A DNA stretch of 39,361 nt from Pseudomonas sp. GM21. GTDB taxonomy: Bacteria > Pseudomonadota > Gammaproteobacteria > Pseudomonadales > Pseudomonadaceae. Shown here piece by piece: positions 6,239 to 14,664 of this stretch. Each line of letters opens with the position of its first letter. Position 1 is the stretch's first letter. The stretch is from positions 1 to 39,361 of the forward strand of contig NZ_AKJS01000099.1 of NCBI RefSeq assembly GCF_000282215.1, given 5' to 3'. Made by a program: the position numbers and the translations under genes. Below the pieces are notes generated by a model. The model did not search any database. It was not told the DNA's origin and saw only the letters and a program-made list of their open reading frames with translations.

Positions 6239-8188
6239 TCACGCCTTGTTTGCCGGTTTCGCGGGGCGTTTGCTGCCCGTAGAGGGTTTGCGCTTCGCTG
6301 GTTTGCGTTTGTTCTTCCATGGCGCAGCGCCACGCCCGGCCGGGCTGGCCGGCCCGCTGATGGTCAGGCTCAGACCGGCACAGCGGGCGACTTGCTTGCT
6401 CATCCACGCCGCCTGTTTGGTGACGAATTCTTCCAGGCTCATTTCGCCGCTCTGCACCATGTCCAGTGCCTGTTCCCAGATCGCCGTGGTGCCAGGGTCG
6501 GCAATCGCACGCGGCACGGCATCGATAAGGCTAAAGGCCGCCGGGGTGGCGGCCAGGGCTTTGCCGTTCTTGATCAGGTAACCTCGGTCGAGCAGGCCTT
6601 GAATGATCGAGGCGCGTGTCGCCTCGGTGCCGATGCCGGTGGTGTCCTTGAGTTTCTGTTTGAGCAGCGGATCTTCCACCAGTTTGGCCACGTTCTTCAT
6701 GGCCTTGATCAGGTCGCCTTCGGTGAACGGTTTGGGGGGCTGCGTCCACAGGTCCTTGAGCTTTACGTCGGCGACTGCGCAATCCAGCCCTTCGGCCAAT
6801 GCCGGCAGGGTTTGGGGCGCGGGCGCCTCGCGGCCCTTGGCGGGGGCGAGGGCTTCTGGCAGGGCACGTTTCCAGCCAGGCTCGACGATCTGCTTGCCAA
6901 CGGCGCGCAGGGCTTCACCGGCACAGTTGAAATCGGCCTGGGTGCGATCGTATTCATGATTGGGCAGGAACTGCGCCAGATACCGGGCGCGGATCAACGT
7001 GTAGACCGCCCGCTGTTTGCCCACCAGTCGATCCAGATTCTTCGCCGCTGCCGTCGGGATGATGCCGTGGTGAGCCGTGACCTTGGCATCGTTCCAGGCC
7101 CGCGAGCGCCGTTGCGGTTCCAGGTGATCGTTCAGCGCGTTCAGGGACGGATCGGCCTGGCGCAATGCGGCGAGAATGCCCGGGGCTTCGCTGTGCTGAC
7201 TCAGCGGCAGGAAACCGCAATCGCTGCGCGGGTAGGTGATGACCTTGTGGGTTTCGTAGAGCGCCTGGGCGATGTCGAGGGTTTCCTGGGCGCCGAGCCC
7301 GAGCTTCTTCGAGCAGACTTCCTGCAACGTCCCCAGATCGAACGGTAGGGGCGCCACTTCTCGCATTCGCTCGGTGCGCAGCTTGATCACCCGTGCACTC
7401 GCGGCGTTGCCCATCGCTCGGGCGGCGTCTTGCGCCAGGGACTGGTTCAGGCAGCGGTCCTGATCGTCGCAAGCGTCGGATGCCGCGCGCCACTGTGCGG
7501 TGAACGCCGTGCCTTCGTGTAACAGCTGCACGTCGATGGCCCAGTAGGCCACAGGGACGAAACCGGCAATGCTGCGATCGCGATCCACCACCAGTCGCAA
7601 CGTGGGCGTCTGCACCCGACCCACGGGCAATACGCCTTGATAACCGGACTGACGGCCCAGCAACGTAAACAACCGGCTCATGTTCATACCGATCAGCCAA
7701 TCGGCCCGGGAGCGGCCCAACGCTGAATGATAAAGGCTGAACGTCTCGGCCCCCGGTTTGAGCGCGGCCAGTGCCTTGCGGATTGACGCATCGTCCAGCG
7801 CTGACAGCCACAACCGGCGGATCGGCCCGCGATAGCGGCAGTGCTCCACCAGTTCGCGGGCGATCATCTCGCCTTCACGGTCGGCGTCGGTGGCGATCAC
7901 CAGCTCATCGGCCTCGCCGAGCAAGCGTTTGACGGCTTTGTACTGGCTGGCGGTGCGTGGCTTGACGGTCATCTTCCATTTCTCGGGAATGATCGGCAGG
8001 TCCGCCAGTACCCAGCGTTTGTAACGCGCGTCGTAGGCGTCCGGCGGCGCGGTTTCCAGCAAGTGGCCGATGCACCAAGTCACCGTGATGTCTGTTCCCA
8101 GCCAGCAGCCATCGCCCCGACGCTTGGCGCCGAGCACAGCTGCAATGTCTTTGGCCTGGGAAGGTTTTTCACAGAGGTACAGCCGCAT
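6239..8188 (-). CDS. topB: DNA topoisomerase III
   Basis: A 649-residue type IA topoisomerase, close to the usual TopB length. The Toprim domain starts MRLYLCEKPSQAKDIA (catalytic Glu7) and has the DxDxE motif at DADREGE (101-107). The active-site tyrosine is Tyr319 in KVITYPRSDCGF. The C terminus is a Lys/Arg/Pro-rich tail that probably helps DNA binding. The enzyme cuts and passes single strands to decatenate replication and recombination intermediates. The start is placed at MRLYLCEK by comparison with the family (an in-frame ATG lies three codons upstream); neither has a strong ribosome-binding site. No neighbouring gene is obviously functionally linked, and there is no sign of an ICE-borne TopB context. 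Confidence 0.95.
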   Translation of the reverse strand: MRLYLCEKPSQAKDIAAVLGAKRRGDGCWLGTDITVTWCIGHLLETAPPDAYDARYKRWVLADLPIIPEKWKMTVKPRTASQYKAVKRLLGEADELVIATDADREGEMIARELVEHCRYRGPIRRLWLSALDDASIRKALAALKPGAETFSLYHSALGRSRADWLIGMNMSRLFTLLGRQSGYQGVLPVGRVQTPTLRLVVDRDRSIAGFVPVAYWAIDVQLLHEGTAFTAQWRAASDACDDQDRCLNQSLAQDAARAMGNAASARVIKLRTERMREVAPLPFDLGTLQEVCSKKLGLGAQETLDIAQALYETHKVITYPRSDCGFLPLSQHSEAPGILAALRQADPSLNALNDHLEPQRRSRAWNDAKVTAHHGIIPTAAAKNLDRLVGKQRAVYTLIRARYLAQFLPNHEYDRTQADFNCAGEALRAVGKQIVEPGWKRALPEALAPAKGREAPAPQTLPALAEGLDCAVADVKLKDLWTQPPKPFTEGDLIKAMKNVAKLVEDPLLKQKLKDTTGIGTEATRASIIQGLLDRGYLIKNGKALAATPAAFSLIDAVPRAIADPGTTAIWEQALDMVQSGEMSLEEFVTKQAAWMSKQVARCAGLSLTISGPASPAGRGAAPWKNKRKPAKRKPSTGSKRPAKPANKA

Positions 8189-8339
8189 AACCACCATCGT
8201 TCATCAAGTAGGCAAGAGGCGCACAGAATGGCCGGTGATGAGCAATCGATCAATCATTATCTGTATGGATGTACAGCAATGCGTTGCTGCCGTCGAAACG
8301 CCCCGTTCGGCTGCGAGGCCGTAGGCAAGGCGAATTTTG

Positions 8340-8440
8340 GGTTATACCTGACAGATGGGGTCTCAGGTGTCGGGACCGCTGCGCGACCCATCGCGGGCAA
8401 GACGGATCGCCGCACTGCACGCTCCCACAGGTTTATCACC
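8340..8440. repeat. REP-like intergenic sequence
   Basis: The stretch containing GACCGCTGCGCGACCCATCG and ending GCACGCTCCCACAGG resembles a degenerate Pseudomonas REP unit. No gene is visible between topB and the DUF427 gene. Confidence 0.5.
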
Positions 8441-8459
8441 GTCATGAGGAACGTATTCC

Positions 8460-8828
8460 ATGAAAAGCTCCGCTCCTAGTCCTGTCATTACCATCGCCGA
8501 GCAGCCGGGCTGTCTGCTGGTGAAGTTTCATGGCATTCAGGTGGCCGCGTCCGCGCGCGCGCTGGTGCTCTTGGAGGCCAATTACCCACCGGTGTATTAC
8601 GTGCCGCGCGAAGATATCGACGAAAAATATTTCGCCCGCACCGACCACACCAGCTATTGCCCCTACAAGGGCGATGCCAGCTATTTCAGTTTGCAGGTCC
8701 CGGGACATGAAGGCGCGAATGCGGTTTGGAGTTATGAAGACCCCAAAGTGTCCGTTGAGCAGATTCGCGAATATGTGGCGTTCTACCCGGATCAGGTGAA
8801 GTTCGAACTACTCGACTCTGAGGTCTGA
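8460..8828 (+). CDS. DUF427 domain-containing protein
   Basis: A 122-residue protein with the DUF427 signature: paired tryptophan/tyrosine-rich beta-tent segments, here VYYVPREDIDEKYF followed by TSYCPYKGDASYFSL, then WSYEDP and the final VAFYPDQVKFE. The family's biochemical function is not established. It is a soluble single-domain protein lacking signal or membrane segments. GAGGAA lies about nine bases before the ATG. It converges with the following transporter gene, with a REP hairpin between them. Confidence 0.88.
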   Translation: MKSSAPSPVITIAEQPGCLLVKFHGIQVAASARALVLLEANYPPVYYVPREDIDEKYFARTDHTSYCPYKGDASYFSLQVPGHEGANAVWSYEDPKVSVEQIREYVAFYPDQVKFELLDSEV

Positions 8829-8849
8829 GGGTCGTTTTCCCAAAGGTTC

Positions 8850-8873
8850 GTGGCGAGGGGAGCCCCTCGCCAC
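8850..8873. terminator. REP-type hairpin between convergent genes
   Basis: GTGGCGAGGGG (8850-8860) and CCCCTCGCCAC (8863-8873) are exact arms with a two-base centre, placed between the DUF427 and MHS transporter stops. It is likely a bidirectional terminator or REP element. Confidence 0.6.
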
Positions 8874-8882
8874 AACGTCCCG

Positions 8883-10505
8883 TCAGTTTTTATCGAGATC
8901 CACGTTTTTGGTCTCACGCAGACAGATCATTCCCACCACCAGGCTCACCGCGGTAATCACTACCGGGTACCAGAGCCCGTAAAAGATATCCCCGGTGTAG
9001 ACCACCAACGCGAACGACACCGTCGGCAGGAACCCGCCAAACCAGCCATTGCCGATGTGATAGGGCAGCGACATCGAGGTGTAGCGGATGCGCGTCGGGA
9101 ACAGTTCGACCATCAGCGCCGCCAGTGGGCCGTAGCACATGGCCGAAATGATGATCAGGATCACGATCAGCGCGACGATCATCGGCTTGTTGATTTGCTG
9201 CATGTCAGCCTTTGACGGATAGCCGGCGAGGGTCACCGCACCGCGCAGGGCCGCTTCGTCGAAGCCGTCCAGCGTCACGTCACCGACACTGACCTGCACG
9301 CCACTGCCCGCAGGTGCGGCGGCGCTGGCGTAAGGCAGGCCTTGCTTGACCAGAAAGGTTTTGACCTTGTCGCACGGGCTGTCAAATTTCGCCTTGCCCA
9401 CCGGGTCGAACTGGAACGTGCAAGTGGCCGGGTCGGCCAACACGGTAATCGGCGCCTGGCGGCTGGCCTGGTCAATGGCCGGGTTGGCGTAATGCGCCAG
9501 GGATTTGAAGATCGGGAAATACAGTGCAGTGGCCAACAGCAGGCCGATCATCAGCACCGGCTTGCGCCCGACCTTGTCCGACAGCCAGCCAAAGAAGATG
9601 AAGAACGGCGCGCCGATGATCACGCTGACGATCAGCAGGCCGTTGGCCAGGGCCGGGTCCATTTTCAGGAACTGCGTCAGGAAAAACAGCACGTAAAACT
9701 GCGCGGCATAAAAGGTCACCGCTTGCCCGGCGTTGATGCTGAACAGGGCAATCAGCACGACTCTGAGGTTTTCCCACTTGCCGAAGGAATCGCGCAGGGG
9801 TGATTTGCAGAGTTTGCCTTCGGCTTTCATTTTCACGAAGGCCGGCGATTCATGCAGGCTCAGGCGAATCCAGGTCGAGATGCCCAGCAGGATGATCGAA
9901 AACAAAAACGGAATGCGCCAGCCCCAGACTTCGAACTGGTCACCAGTGAAGTAGCGGCAGCCGAGCACCACCAGCAGCGACAGCAACAGGCCAAGGGTCG
10001 CGGTGGATTGAATCCAGCTGGTGTGGAAACCGCGTTTGCCCATCGGTGCGTGTTCTGCGACATAGGTGGCAGCGCCGCCGTATTCACCGCCCAGGGCCAG
10101 ACCCTGAAGCATGCGCAGCACCACAAGGATGATTGGCGCGGCGATGCCGATGCTCGCGTAGGTCGGCAGCAAGCCGACGCAGAAGGTCGCCAGGCCCATT
10201 AGCACGATGGTCGCGAGGAACGTGTATTTACGCCCGATCATGTCCCCCAGGCGTCCGAAGACCAGGGCACCGAAAGGCCTCACCACGAAGCCCGCCGCGA
10301 AGGCCATCAACGCAAAAATGAACGCCGTGGTGTCGTTCACCCCGGCGAAAAACTGTTTGCTGATCACCGCCGCGAGGGCGCCATAGAGGAAAAAGTCATA
10401 CCACTCGAAGACCGTCCCGAGCGATGAAGCGAAGATGACTTTGCGGGTGTCGTGGCTGATCGTCTCGACCGGCACAGCTTCCAGAGATTGAACATGTTCT
10501 GACAT
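8883..10505 (-). CDS. MHS-family MFS transporter with periplasmic insert
   Basis: A 540-residue major-facilitator protein of the metabolite:H+ symporter type. The N-terminal TM1 motif SSLGTVFEWYDFFLYG, the loop 2-3 motif FGRLGDMIGRKYTF and LQGLALGGEYGGAATYVAEHAP are diagnostic. Members import organic acids, osmolytes or aromatic acids with protons across the inner membrane. Unusually, residues ~345-440 form a hydrophilic insert (containing two Cys: ATCTFQF and DSPCDKVKTF) between transmembrane segments, which makes it about 100 residues longer than standard MHS proteins; I think a subfamily shares this. The leader carries an A-rich CA motif before an AAGGGA ribosome site, suggesting Hfq/Crc repression. 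The substrate is unknown. Confidence 0.9.
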   Translation of the reverse strand: MSEHVQSLEAVPVETISHDTRKVIFASSLGTVFEWYDFFLYGALAAVISKQFFAGVNDTTAFIFALMAFAAGFVVRPFGALVFGRLGDMIGRKYTFLATIVLMGLATFCVGLLPTYASIGIAAPIILVVLRMLQGLALGGEYGGAATYVAEHAPMGKRGFHTSWIQSTATLGLLLSLLVVLGCRYFTGDQFEVWGWRIPFLFSIILLGISTWIRLSLHESPAFVKMKAEGKLCKSPLRDSFGKWENLRVVLIALFSINAGQAVTFYAAQFYVLFFLTQFLKMDPALANGLLIVSVIIGAPFFIFFGWLSDKVGRKPVLMIGLLLATALYFPIFKSLAHYANPAIDQASRQAPITVLADPATCTFQFDPVGKAKFDSPCDKVKTFLVKQGLPYASAAAPAGSGVQVSVGDVTLDGFDEAALRGAVTLAGYPSKADMQQINKPMIVALIVILIIISAMCYGPLAALMVELFPTRIRYTSMSLPYHIGNGWFGGFLPTVSFALVVYTGDIFYGLWYPVVITAVSLVVGMICLRETKNVDLDKN

Positions 10506-10512
10506 ATCGGTA

Positions 10513-10539
10513 TCCCTTACAGTGATTGTTTTTGTTGTT
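10513..10539 (-). promoter_or_regulatory. Candidate Hfq/Crc catabolite-repression site (MHS transporter leader)
   Basis: On the minus strand AACAACAAAAACAAT (10539 to 10525) precedes the AAGGGA ribosome-binding site and the ATG at 10505. It matches the AAnAAnAA CA-motif bound by Hfq with Crc in Pseudomonas. Similar motifs occur before four other genes in this window. Confidence 0.55.
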
Positions 10540-10617
10540 CCACTGGTGTTGCGTGTTCCTTGCTGGGGTGAAGCTTAATGTCCGTGAACCAAGCGCTAAC
10601 TTTGGGGTAGCTCAATC

Positions 10618-10713
10618 CCCTGTGGGAGCGAGCCTGCTCGCGATGGCGGTGCATCAGTCACCGTAGATGTTAAATGTCAGTCCGTCATCGCGAGCAGGCT
10701 CGCTCCCACAGGG
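10618..10713. repeat. Inverted REP pair overlapping the GMC gene end
   Basis: A 28-bp unit at 10618-10645 (reads GTGGGAGCGAGCCTGCTCGC within) and its exact inverse at 10686-10713 form a REP doublet around a 40-bp spacer. The second copy lies inside the last codons of the GMC oxidoreductase gene. Confidence 0.85.
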
Positions 10714-12326
10714 ATTGTGTTGTCGTTGGATTCGAGTATTAGCTGTGCCGCTTTTTCAGCAATCATCAGCGTCGGCGAGCAGGTATTGCCCGAGGTGATG
10801 CGCGGCATGATCGAAGCATCGGCAATGCGCAATCCAGGAATGCCATGGACCCGCAACTCGGCATCCACCACCGCATCCGCGTCGTTACCCATCCGGCAGG
10901 TGCCGACCGGATGGAAAATGGTGGTGCCGATCTGTGCGGCGGCTTCGTGCAATTCTTCTTCGGTCTGCAAGCGCGCACCGGGCAGGTACTCGACCGGGTT
11001 GAACGCTTGCAGCGCCGGTGCGGCGACGATGCGGCGGGTCAGGCGAATGGCGTCGGCGGCGACACGCAAGTCCTCCGGGTGGCTCAGATAGTTGGGCTGG
11101 ATCAGTGGCGCGGCTTTCGGGTCGGTTGAGCAAATGTCCACCCGGCCACGGCTGTGCGGCCGTAGATCGCAGACCGAAGCGGTAAAGGCGGGGAAGGGGT
11201 GCAACGGCTCGCCGAAGCGTTCCAGCGACAACGGTTGCACGTGGTATTCGAGATTCGCCGAGGTCTGTTCCGGTCCTGAGCGAGCAAACGCACCGAGCTG
11301 ACTTGGCGCCATCGACAGCGGACCGCTGCGGTCACACAGGTAGCGCAGGCCCATGCCCATCTTGCCCCACACGCTGCCAGCAATCTGGTTCAGCGTGCGG
11401 GCGTTTTCCAGTTTGTAGATCAGCCGCAGTTGCAGGTGATCCTGCAGATTGCCGCCCACCCCCGGCAGCTCATGGGCCACGCCGATCCCCAGTTTTTGCA
11501 GCAGCGGGCGAGGGCCGATGCCGGAGCGCTGGAGGATGCCCGGTGAGCCGACGGAGCCGGCACACAAGACGATTTCCTTGCGCGCCTTGAAGGTTTTCGC
11601 CTGACCTTGGTAGCGTGTAATGACGGCTGATGCGCGGCCGTTGTCGAGCGACACGCGGTCGACTTCAACGTCGGTCAGCACCGTGAGATTGGCGCGGTGG
11701 CGGATCGGTTTGAGAAACGCCTTGGCTGCGTTCCAGCGGACCCCGGCCTTCTGATTGACCTGAAAATAGCCACAGCCTTCGTTATCGCCCTGGTTGAAAT
11801 CATCGATGCTGGCGATGCCGCTTTGCTCGGCGGCGCTGCGGAAGGCATCGAGAATCGGCCACGACAGTCGCTGACGCTCGACCCGCCAGTCGCCGCTGGC
11901 GCCGTGAAATTCGGAGTCGCCGGCAAAATGGTTTTCGCTCTTCTTGAACAGCGGCAACACGTCGCTCCAGCGCCAGCCCGGATTGCCGTCCGCGGCCCAG
12001 CTGTCGTAGTCGCCGGCCTGGCCGCGCATGTAGATCATGCCGTTGATTGAAGAACAGCCGCCGAGCACTTTGCCGCGCGGGTAGCTCAGGGTGCGCCCTT
12101 GCAGACCGGGTTGCGCCTGAGTCTTGAAGCACCAGTCGGTGCGCGGGTTACCGATGCAGAACAGGTAACCCACGGGAATGTGAATCCAAGCATAGTTATC
12201 GCGGCCGCCGGCTTCGAGCAGCAGCACTCGGTGTTGCGGGTTGGCCGACAGTCGATTGGCCAGCAAACAACCTGCCGGCCCGGCACCGACCACGATGTAG
12301 TCGAACTCATCAAGGGAAGTCTGCAT
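10677..12326 (-). CDS. GMC-family FAD-dependent oxidoreductase (choline/alcohol dehydrogenase-like)
   Basis: A 549-residue GMC oxidoreductase. The FAD dinucleotide-binding motif is at the N terminus (FDYIVVGAGPAGCLLANRLS); GKVLGGCSSINGMIYMRG and LCAGSVGSPGILQRSGIGP are the two GMC signatures; HPVGTCRMG and SGNTCSPTLMIAEKAA contain the conserved C-terminal active-site region. It oxidises a primary alcohol or hydroxyl substrate, passing electrons to a quinone or cytochrome or to oxygen; the substrate is unknown. ATG 12326 has GAGG seven bases upstream. The last ~12 residues (IPVGASLLAMTD) are read from a REP element rather than native sequence. A LysR regulator is transcribed divergently, and the leader has an A-rich CA motif. 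Confidence 0.92.
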   Translation of the reverse strand: MQTSLDEFDYIVVGAGPAGCLLANRLSANPQHRVLLLEAGGRDNYAWIHIPVGYLFCIGNPRTDWCFKTQAQPGLQGRTLSYPRGKVLGGCSSINGMIYMRGQAGDYDSWAADGNPGWRWSDVLPLFKKSENHFAGDSEFHGASGDWRVERQRLSWPILDAFRSAAEQSGIASIDDFNQGDNEGCGYFQVNQKAGVRWNAAKAFLKPIRHRANLTVLTDVEVDRVSLDNGRASAVITRYQGQAKTFKARKEIVLCAGSVGSPGILQRSGIGPRPLLQKLGIGVAHELPGVGGNLQDHLQLRLIYKLENARTLNQIAGSVWGKMGMGLRYLCDRSGPLSMAPSQLGAFARSGPEQTSANLEYHVQPLSLERFGEPLHPFPAFTASVCDLRPHSRGRVDICSTDPKAAPLIQPNYLSHPEDLRVAADAIRLTRRIVAAPALQAFNPVEYLPGARLQTEEELHEAAAQIGTTIFHPVGTCRMGNDADAVVDAELRVHGIPGLRIADASIMPRITSGNTCSPTLMIAEKAAQLILESNDNTIPVGASLLAMTD

Positions 12327-12332
12327 CCCTGA

Positions 12333-12353
12333 CCTCTTATTGTTGTTCTTGTT
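12333..12353 (-). promoter_or_regulatory. Candidate Hfq/Crc site in GMC oxidoreductase leader
   Basis: The minus-strand leader reads AACAAGAACAACAATAAG and then the GAGG ribosome site, giving overlapping AAnAAnAA matches within the translation initiation region. Catabolite repression is inferred. Confidence 0.55.
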
Positions 12354-12447
12354 GTCAGTCATCCTAGTTGTTAGCTTTCGGCAAAAGAATGTTAGTTTTT
12401 GCGCAGCCGCTGTGCGTTTTTAAACAGCCTTGCCTCAAGGAAGGATC

Positions 12448-13332
12448 ATGTTCGACTGGAATGACCTGCGGTTTTTTCTCGAGTTGCAGCGCAGCGGGCG
12501 TTTGCTCACCGCTGCCCGCCGTTTGAACACCACCCACGCCACCGTCGCCCGGCACATCGAGGCCATCGAAAAGAGCCTCGGCACGGCGCTGTTCGTCCAG
12601 CATGCCCAAGGCTACGAAATGACCCCGGCCGGCGAAGCGCTGCTCAAACACGCCGAAGCCATGGAAAACGTCGCGTTGCTGGCCCAGGAGGAAATCACCC
12701 AATCCACCGCGCCGCTGGGCAAGATTCGCGTTGGCGTGACGGAAGGGCTGGGCATCATGTTTCTCGCCAGCCGCATGAACGGTTTGTTCGAACGCTATCC
12801 GGGGCTGGAAGTGGAACTGGTGGCCGTGCCGCGCTTTGTCAGCATCCTCAACCGCGAAGCCGAAATCAGCATCCACCTCGAACGCCCGGCCGCCGACATG
12901 CTGGTCACGCGCAAACTCACCGACTATCGCCTGGGCCTTTACGCCAGCCAGGCGTATCTCGACCGATCAGCGCCATTGCGCAGCGGCGAAGACCTCGGTC
13001 GCCATGCCTGGATCGGCTACGTCGACGACCTGCTGTTCAGCCAGGAATTGATGTTCTTGAACAGCTTCTGCCGCAATCCGCGCGTTGTGTTTCACAGCAC
13101 CAGCGTCATCGCCCAGCAACAGGCCGCGCGTTCGGGGTTGGGCATCGCCGTGTTGCCGTGCTACATGGCGAGTGCCGATCCGGATCTGGTGCCGTTGTTG
13201 CCGGAGGAAAGTATTGAACGCACCTACTGGATCAGTACCCGGCGCGAACTGCACAAGTCGGTCAGGCTGCGGGTGGTCTGGGATTATGTGGTGGGGTTGT
13301 GTGAAGCGGAGCAGGGGTTGTTGTTGGGATAG
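12448..13332 (+). CDS. LysR-family transcriptional regulator
   Basis: A 294-residue LysR regulator. The N-terminal winged helix-turn-helix reads DWNDLRFFLELQRSGRLLTAARRLNTTHATVARHIEAIEKSLGTALF; the periplasmic-binding-like effector domain starts at GKIRVGVTEGLG and continues through RSGLGIAVLPCYM. AAGGAAGG lies a few bases before the ATG at 12448. It is divergent from the GMC oxidoreductase gene with about 120 bp between their starts, the usual arrangement for a LysR protein controlling its neighbour. The probable target is therefore the GMC gene, and possibly the MHS transporter beyond it. The effector is unknown. Confidence 0.92.
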   Translation: MFDWNDLRFFLELQRSGRLLTAARRLNTTHATVARHIEAIEKSLGTALFVQHAQGYEMTPAGEALLKHAEAMENVALLAQEEITQSTAPLGKIRVGVTEGLGIMFLASRMNGLFERYPGLEVELVAVPRFVSILNREAEISIHLERPAADMLVTRKLTDYRLGLYASQAYLDRSAPLRSGEDLGRHAWIGYVDDLLFSQELMFLNSFCRNPRVVFHSTSVIAQQQAARSGLGIAVLPCYMASADPDLVPLLPEESIERTYWISTRRELHKSVRLRVVWDYVVGLCEAEQGLLLG

Positions 13333-13528
13333 CTTCAGAGCGTGCCGACACTCTTTGGCACGGCACCTTAGCCCCGGCTTAACTGAAAATGACCTGTTAG
13401 AACTAACAGTTCGTTAGAGCTCTTCGCGATAGCTTCAATCGATTTGTATTAACGGCGAGCTTGTTTGTGCTGGACTGCTCGGCGGTCCTGGCCTTCAATT
13501 TGTGAGTTGAAGACAAGGAGCTTGCAGC

Positions 13529-13735
13529 ATGTCAGACGATACAAAAGTAAAAGGCCCGGCGTCTTACTTCCCTTCAATCGAAAAAAAATATGGGCAGCCC
13601 ATCAGCCACTGGCTGGATCTGCTAGGAACACTGAGCGGCAAGAAGCACATGGAAATGGTGGCCTGGCTGAAGACAGAACATGGTTTGGGACATGGCCATG
13701 CCAATGCTTTGGTTGTGGCCGCAGGTAAAAAGTGA
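13529..13735 (+). CDS. DUF4287 domain-containing small protein
   Basis: A 68-residue protein matching the DUF4287 pattern: ASYFPSIEKKYGQPISHWLDLL, then KKHMEMVAWLKTEHGLGHGHANALVVAAGKK. The His/Gly-rich HGLGHGHANA end is conserved in the family, whose role is unknown. An AGGAGC-like site lies about ten bases upstream. It forms a single-gene unit followed at 13798 by a REP palindrome with a T-tract that can act as terminator. Confidence 0.88.
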   Translation: MSDDTKVKGPASYFPSIEKKYGQPISHWLDLLGTLSGKKHMEMVAWLKTEHGLGHGHANALVVAAGKK

Positions 13736-13797
13736 ATCTGAATGGGAAGCGGCATATTTATGTCCTCCCAATACCCATCAGATAAAACACAAAAAAC

Positions 13798-13832
13798 TGT
13801 GGGAGCGAGCCGGCTCGCTCCCACATGGATTT
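13798..13832 (+). terminator. REP palindrome with T-tract
   Basis: TGTGGGAGCGAGCC (13798-13811) and its exact inverse (13812-13825) are adjacent, forming a 28-bp perfect palindrome. It is followed by TGGATTTTTTT. This REP unit doubles as a plausible intrinsic terminator for the DUF4287 gene. Confidence 0.7.
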
Positions 13833-13908
13833 TTTTGACTGAAGCAATGACAACTCCAAGTACGACACCGAATCCCTGCTGGCCAACGCCAGCGAACGGA
13901 ATTCATCA

Positions 13909-14349
13909 TCAGCGGTTAAGGCGCCAGATTGAAAAATTCAACGCAGCGGCAACACAAAGCCACACAAGGTAAGGAAACAGGATCAGCCCGGTGATCATAT
14001 CAAGCAGCAATGTCATCACCACCATTGCAGATACCACAAGCCAGAGTATCGCCAGGATCACCATGCCGGCGAACATACGCTGCGCGCCGAAAAATACCGG
14101 CGTCCACAGTGTATTGAGCGCAATCTGCGCCGCCCATAAACCCAGCACCACCTGACTTCCAGGTATCAAGGTCAAGCGGTACCCGGCCCAGGCAAGCAAT
14201 AGATAGATAGTTGACCAAGCGACCGGAAACACCCAGTTGGGGGGCGTGAAACCGGGTTTGGCGAGCGATTCGTACCAGTGGCCCGGTTTAAAAAAGAAGC
14301 CTGTGCTTGCCGCAGCACCGCAGGCTAGAAGAAAAATCAGAAAACTCAT
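13909..14349 (-). CDS. TspO/MBR family tryptophan-rich sensory protein
   Basis: A 146-residue integral membrane protein with five predicted helices and the TspO hallmarks: WYESLAKPGFTPPNWVFPVAWSTIYLLLAWAGY, then ALNTLWTPVFFGAQR, and YLVWLCVAAALNFSIWRLN at the end. TspO proteins bind porphyrins and related tetrapyrroles, or steroids, and influence stress and light responses. An AAGGA ribosome site lies seven bases before the ATG at 14349. It appears monocistronic, with the IclR gene transcribed away from it on the other strand. Confidence 0.92.
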   Translation of the reverse strand: MSFLIFLLACGAAASTGFFFKPGHWYESLAKPGFTPPNWVFPVAWSTIYLLLAWAGYRLTLIPGSQVVLGLWAAQIALNTLWTPVFFGAQRMFAGMVILAILWLVVSAMVVMTLLLDMITGLILFPYLVWLCVAAALNFSIWRLNR

Positions 14350-14664
14350 CGCAGGTCCTTTTCTGGAGTCAGATGTTTGGTGGGCAATGCCATGTCAGCA
14401 GCATTAAAGAGAGGACGCCCAGCGAGGCGAAAAGTTTGGTTTGATGAGCGACATTTCCCAGCGCACGGTAAGTGAACCTGTGGGAGATGCAAAAAACTGA
14501 CTGTGCATTTCGGCTTACGTCGACCGTCAGGACACGGGCGGCCGGCATCACTGATCCACCCAGAAAATGAAAAAGTGAAAACAGTTTGCATTTTGAAAAC
14601 GCTTTTCACTATAGTGAGTCAGTTGCCAATTTCGGCCCTGTAACCGCTTGGACTACGACCATCT
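14350..14664. other. 315-bp divergent intergenic region (tspO / iclR-type gene)
   Basis: No convincing gene is present. The right-hand end holds the promoter and operator-like palindromes for the IclR gene. The left half (14360-14560) shows nothing I can assign. Confidence 0.6.
14586..14617 (+). promoter_or_regulatory. Sigma70-type promoter with overlapping palindromes for the IclR operon
   Basis: TTGCAT (14586-14591), an 18-bp spacer and TATAGT (14610-14615) fit a sigma70 promoter. GAAAA-CGC-TTTTC (14595-14607) lies in the spacer, and a 12-bp perfect palindrome TCACTATAGTGA (14606-14617) covers the -10. A regulator bound here would block the promoter, so autorepression by the IclR protein is plausible. 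Confidence 0.55.

Noticed and set aside
6233..7348. 371-codon plus-strand open frame
   Set aside because: It is antisense to topB, which has intact Toprim and tyrosine motifs. The plus-strand translation is Arg/Gly/Ala-rich and unlike any family.
10618..10713. CRISPR-like repeat-spacer pattern
   Set aside because: There are only two inverted REP units with one spacer, and no direct repeat array. It is a REP doublet.
12364..12876. 170-codon minus-strand open frame, possible leftward gene
   Set aside because: It is antisense to the LysR helix-turn-helix region and overlaps the divergent promoters. No protein-like motifs are present.
14346..14609. 87-codon minus-strand open frame between tspO and iclR-type gene
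   Set aside because: It overlaps the IclR promoter and the tspO start. The composition is not protein-like and there is no ribosome site.
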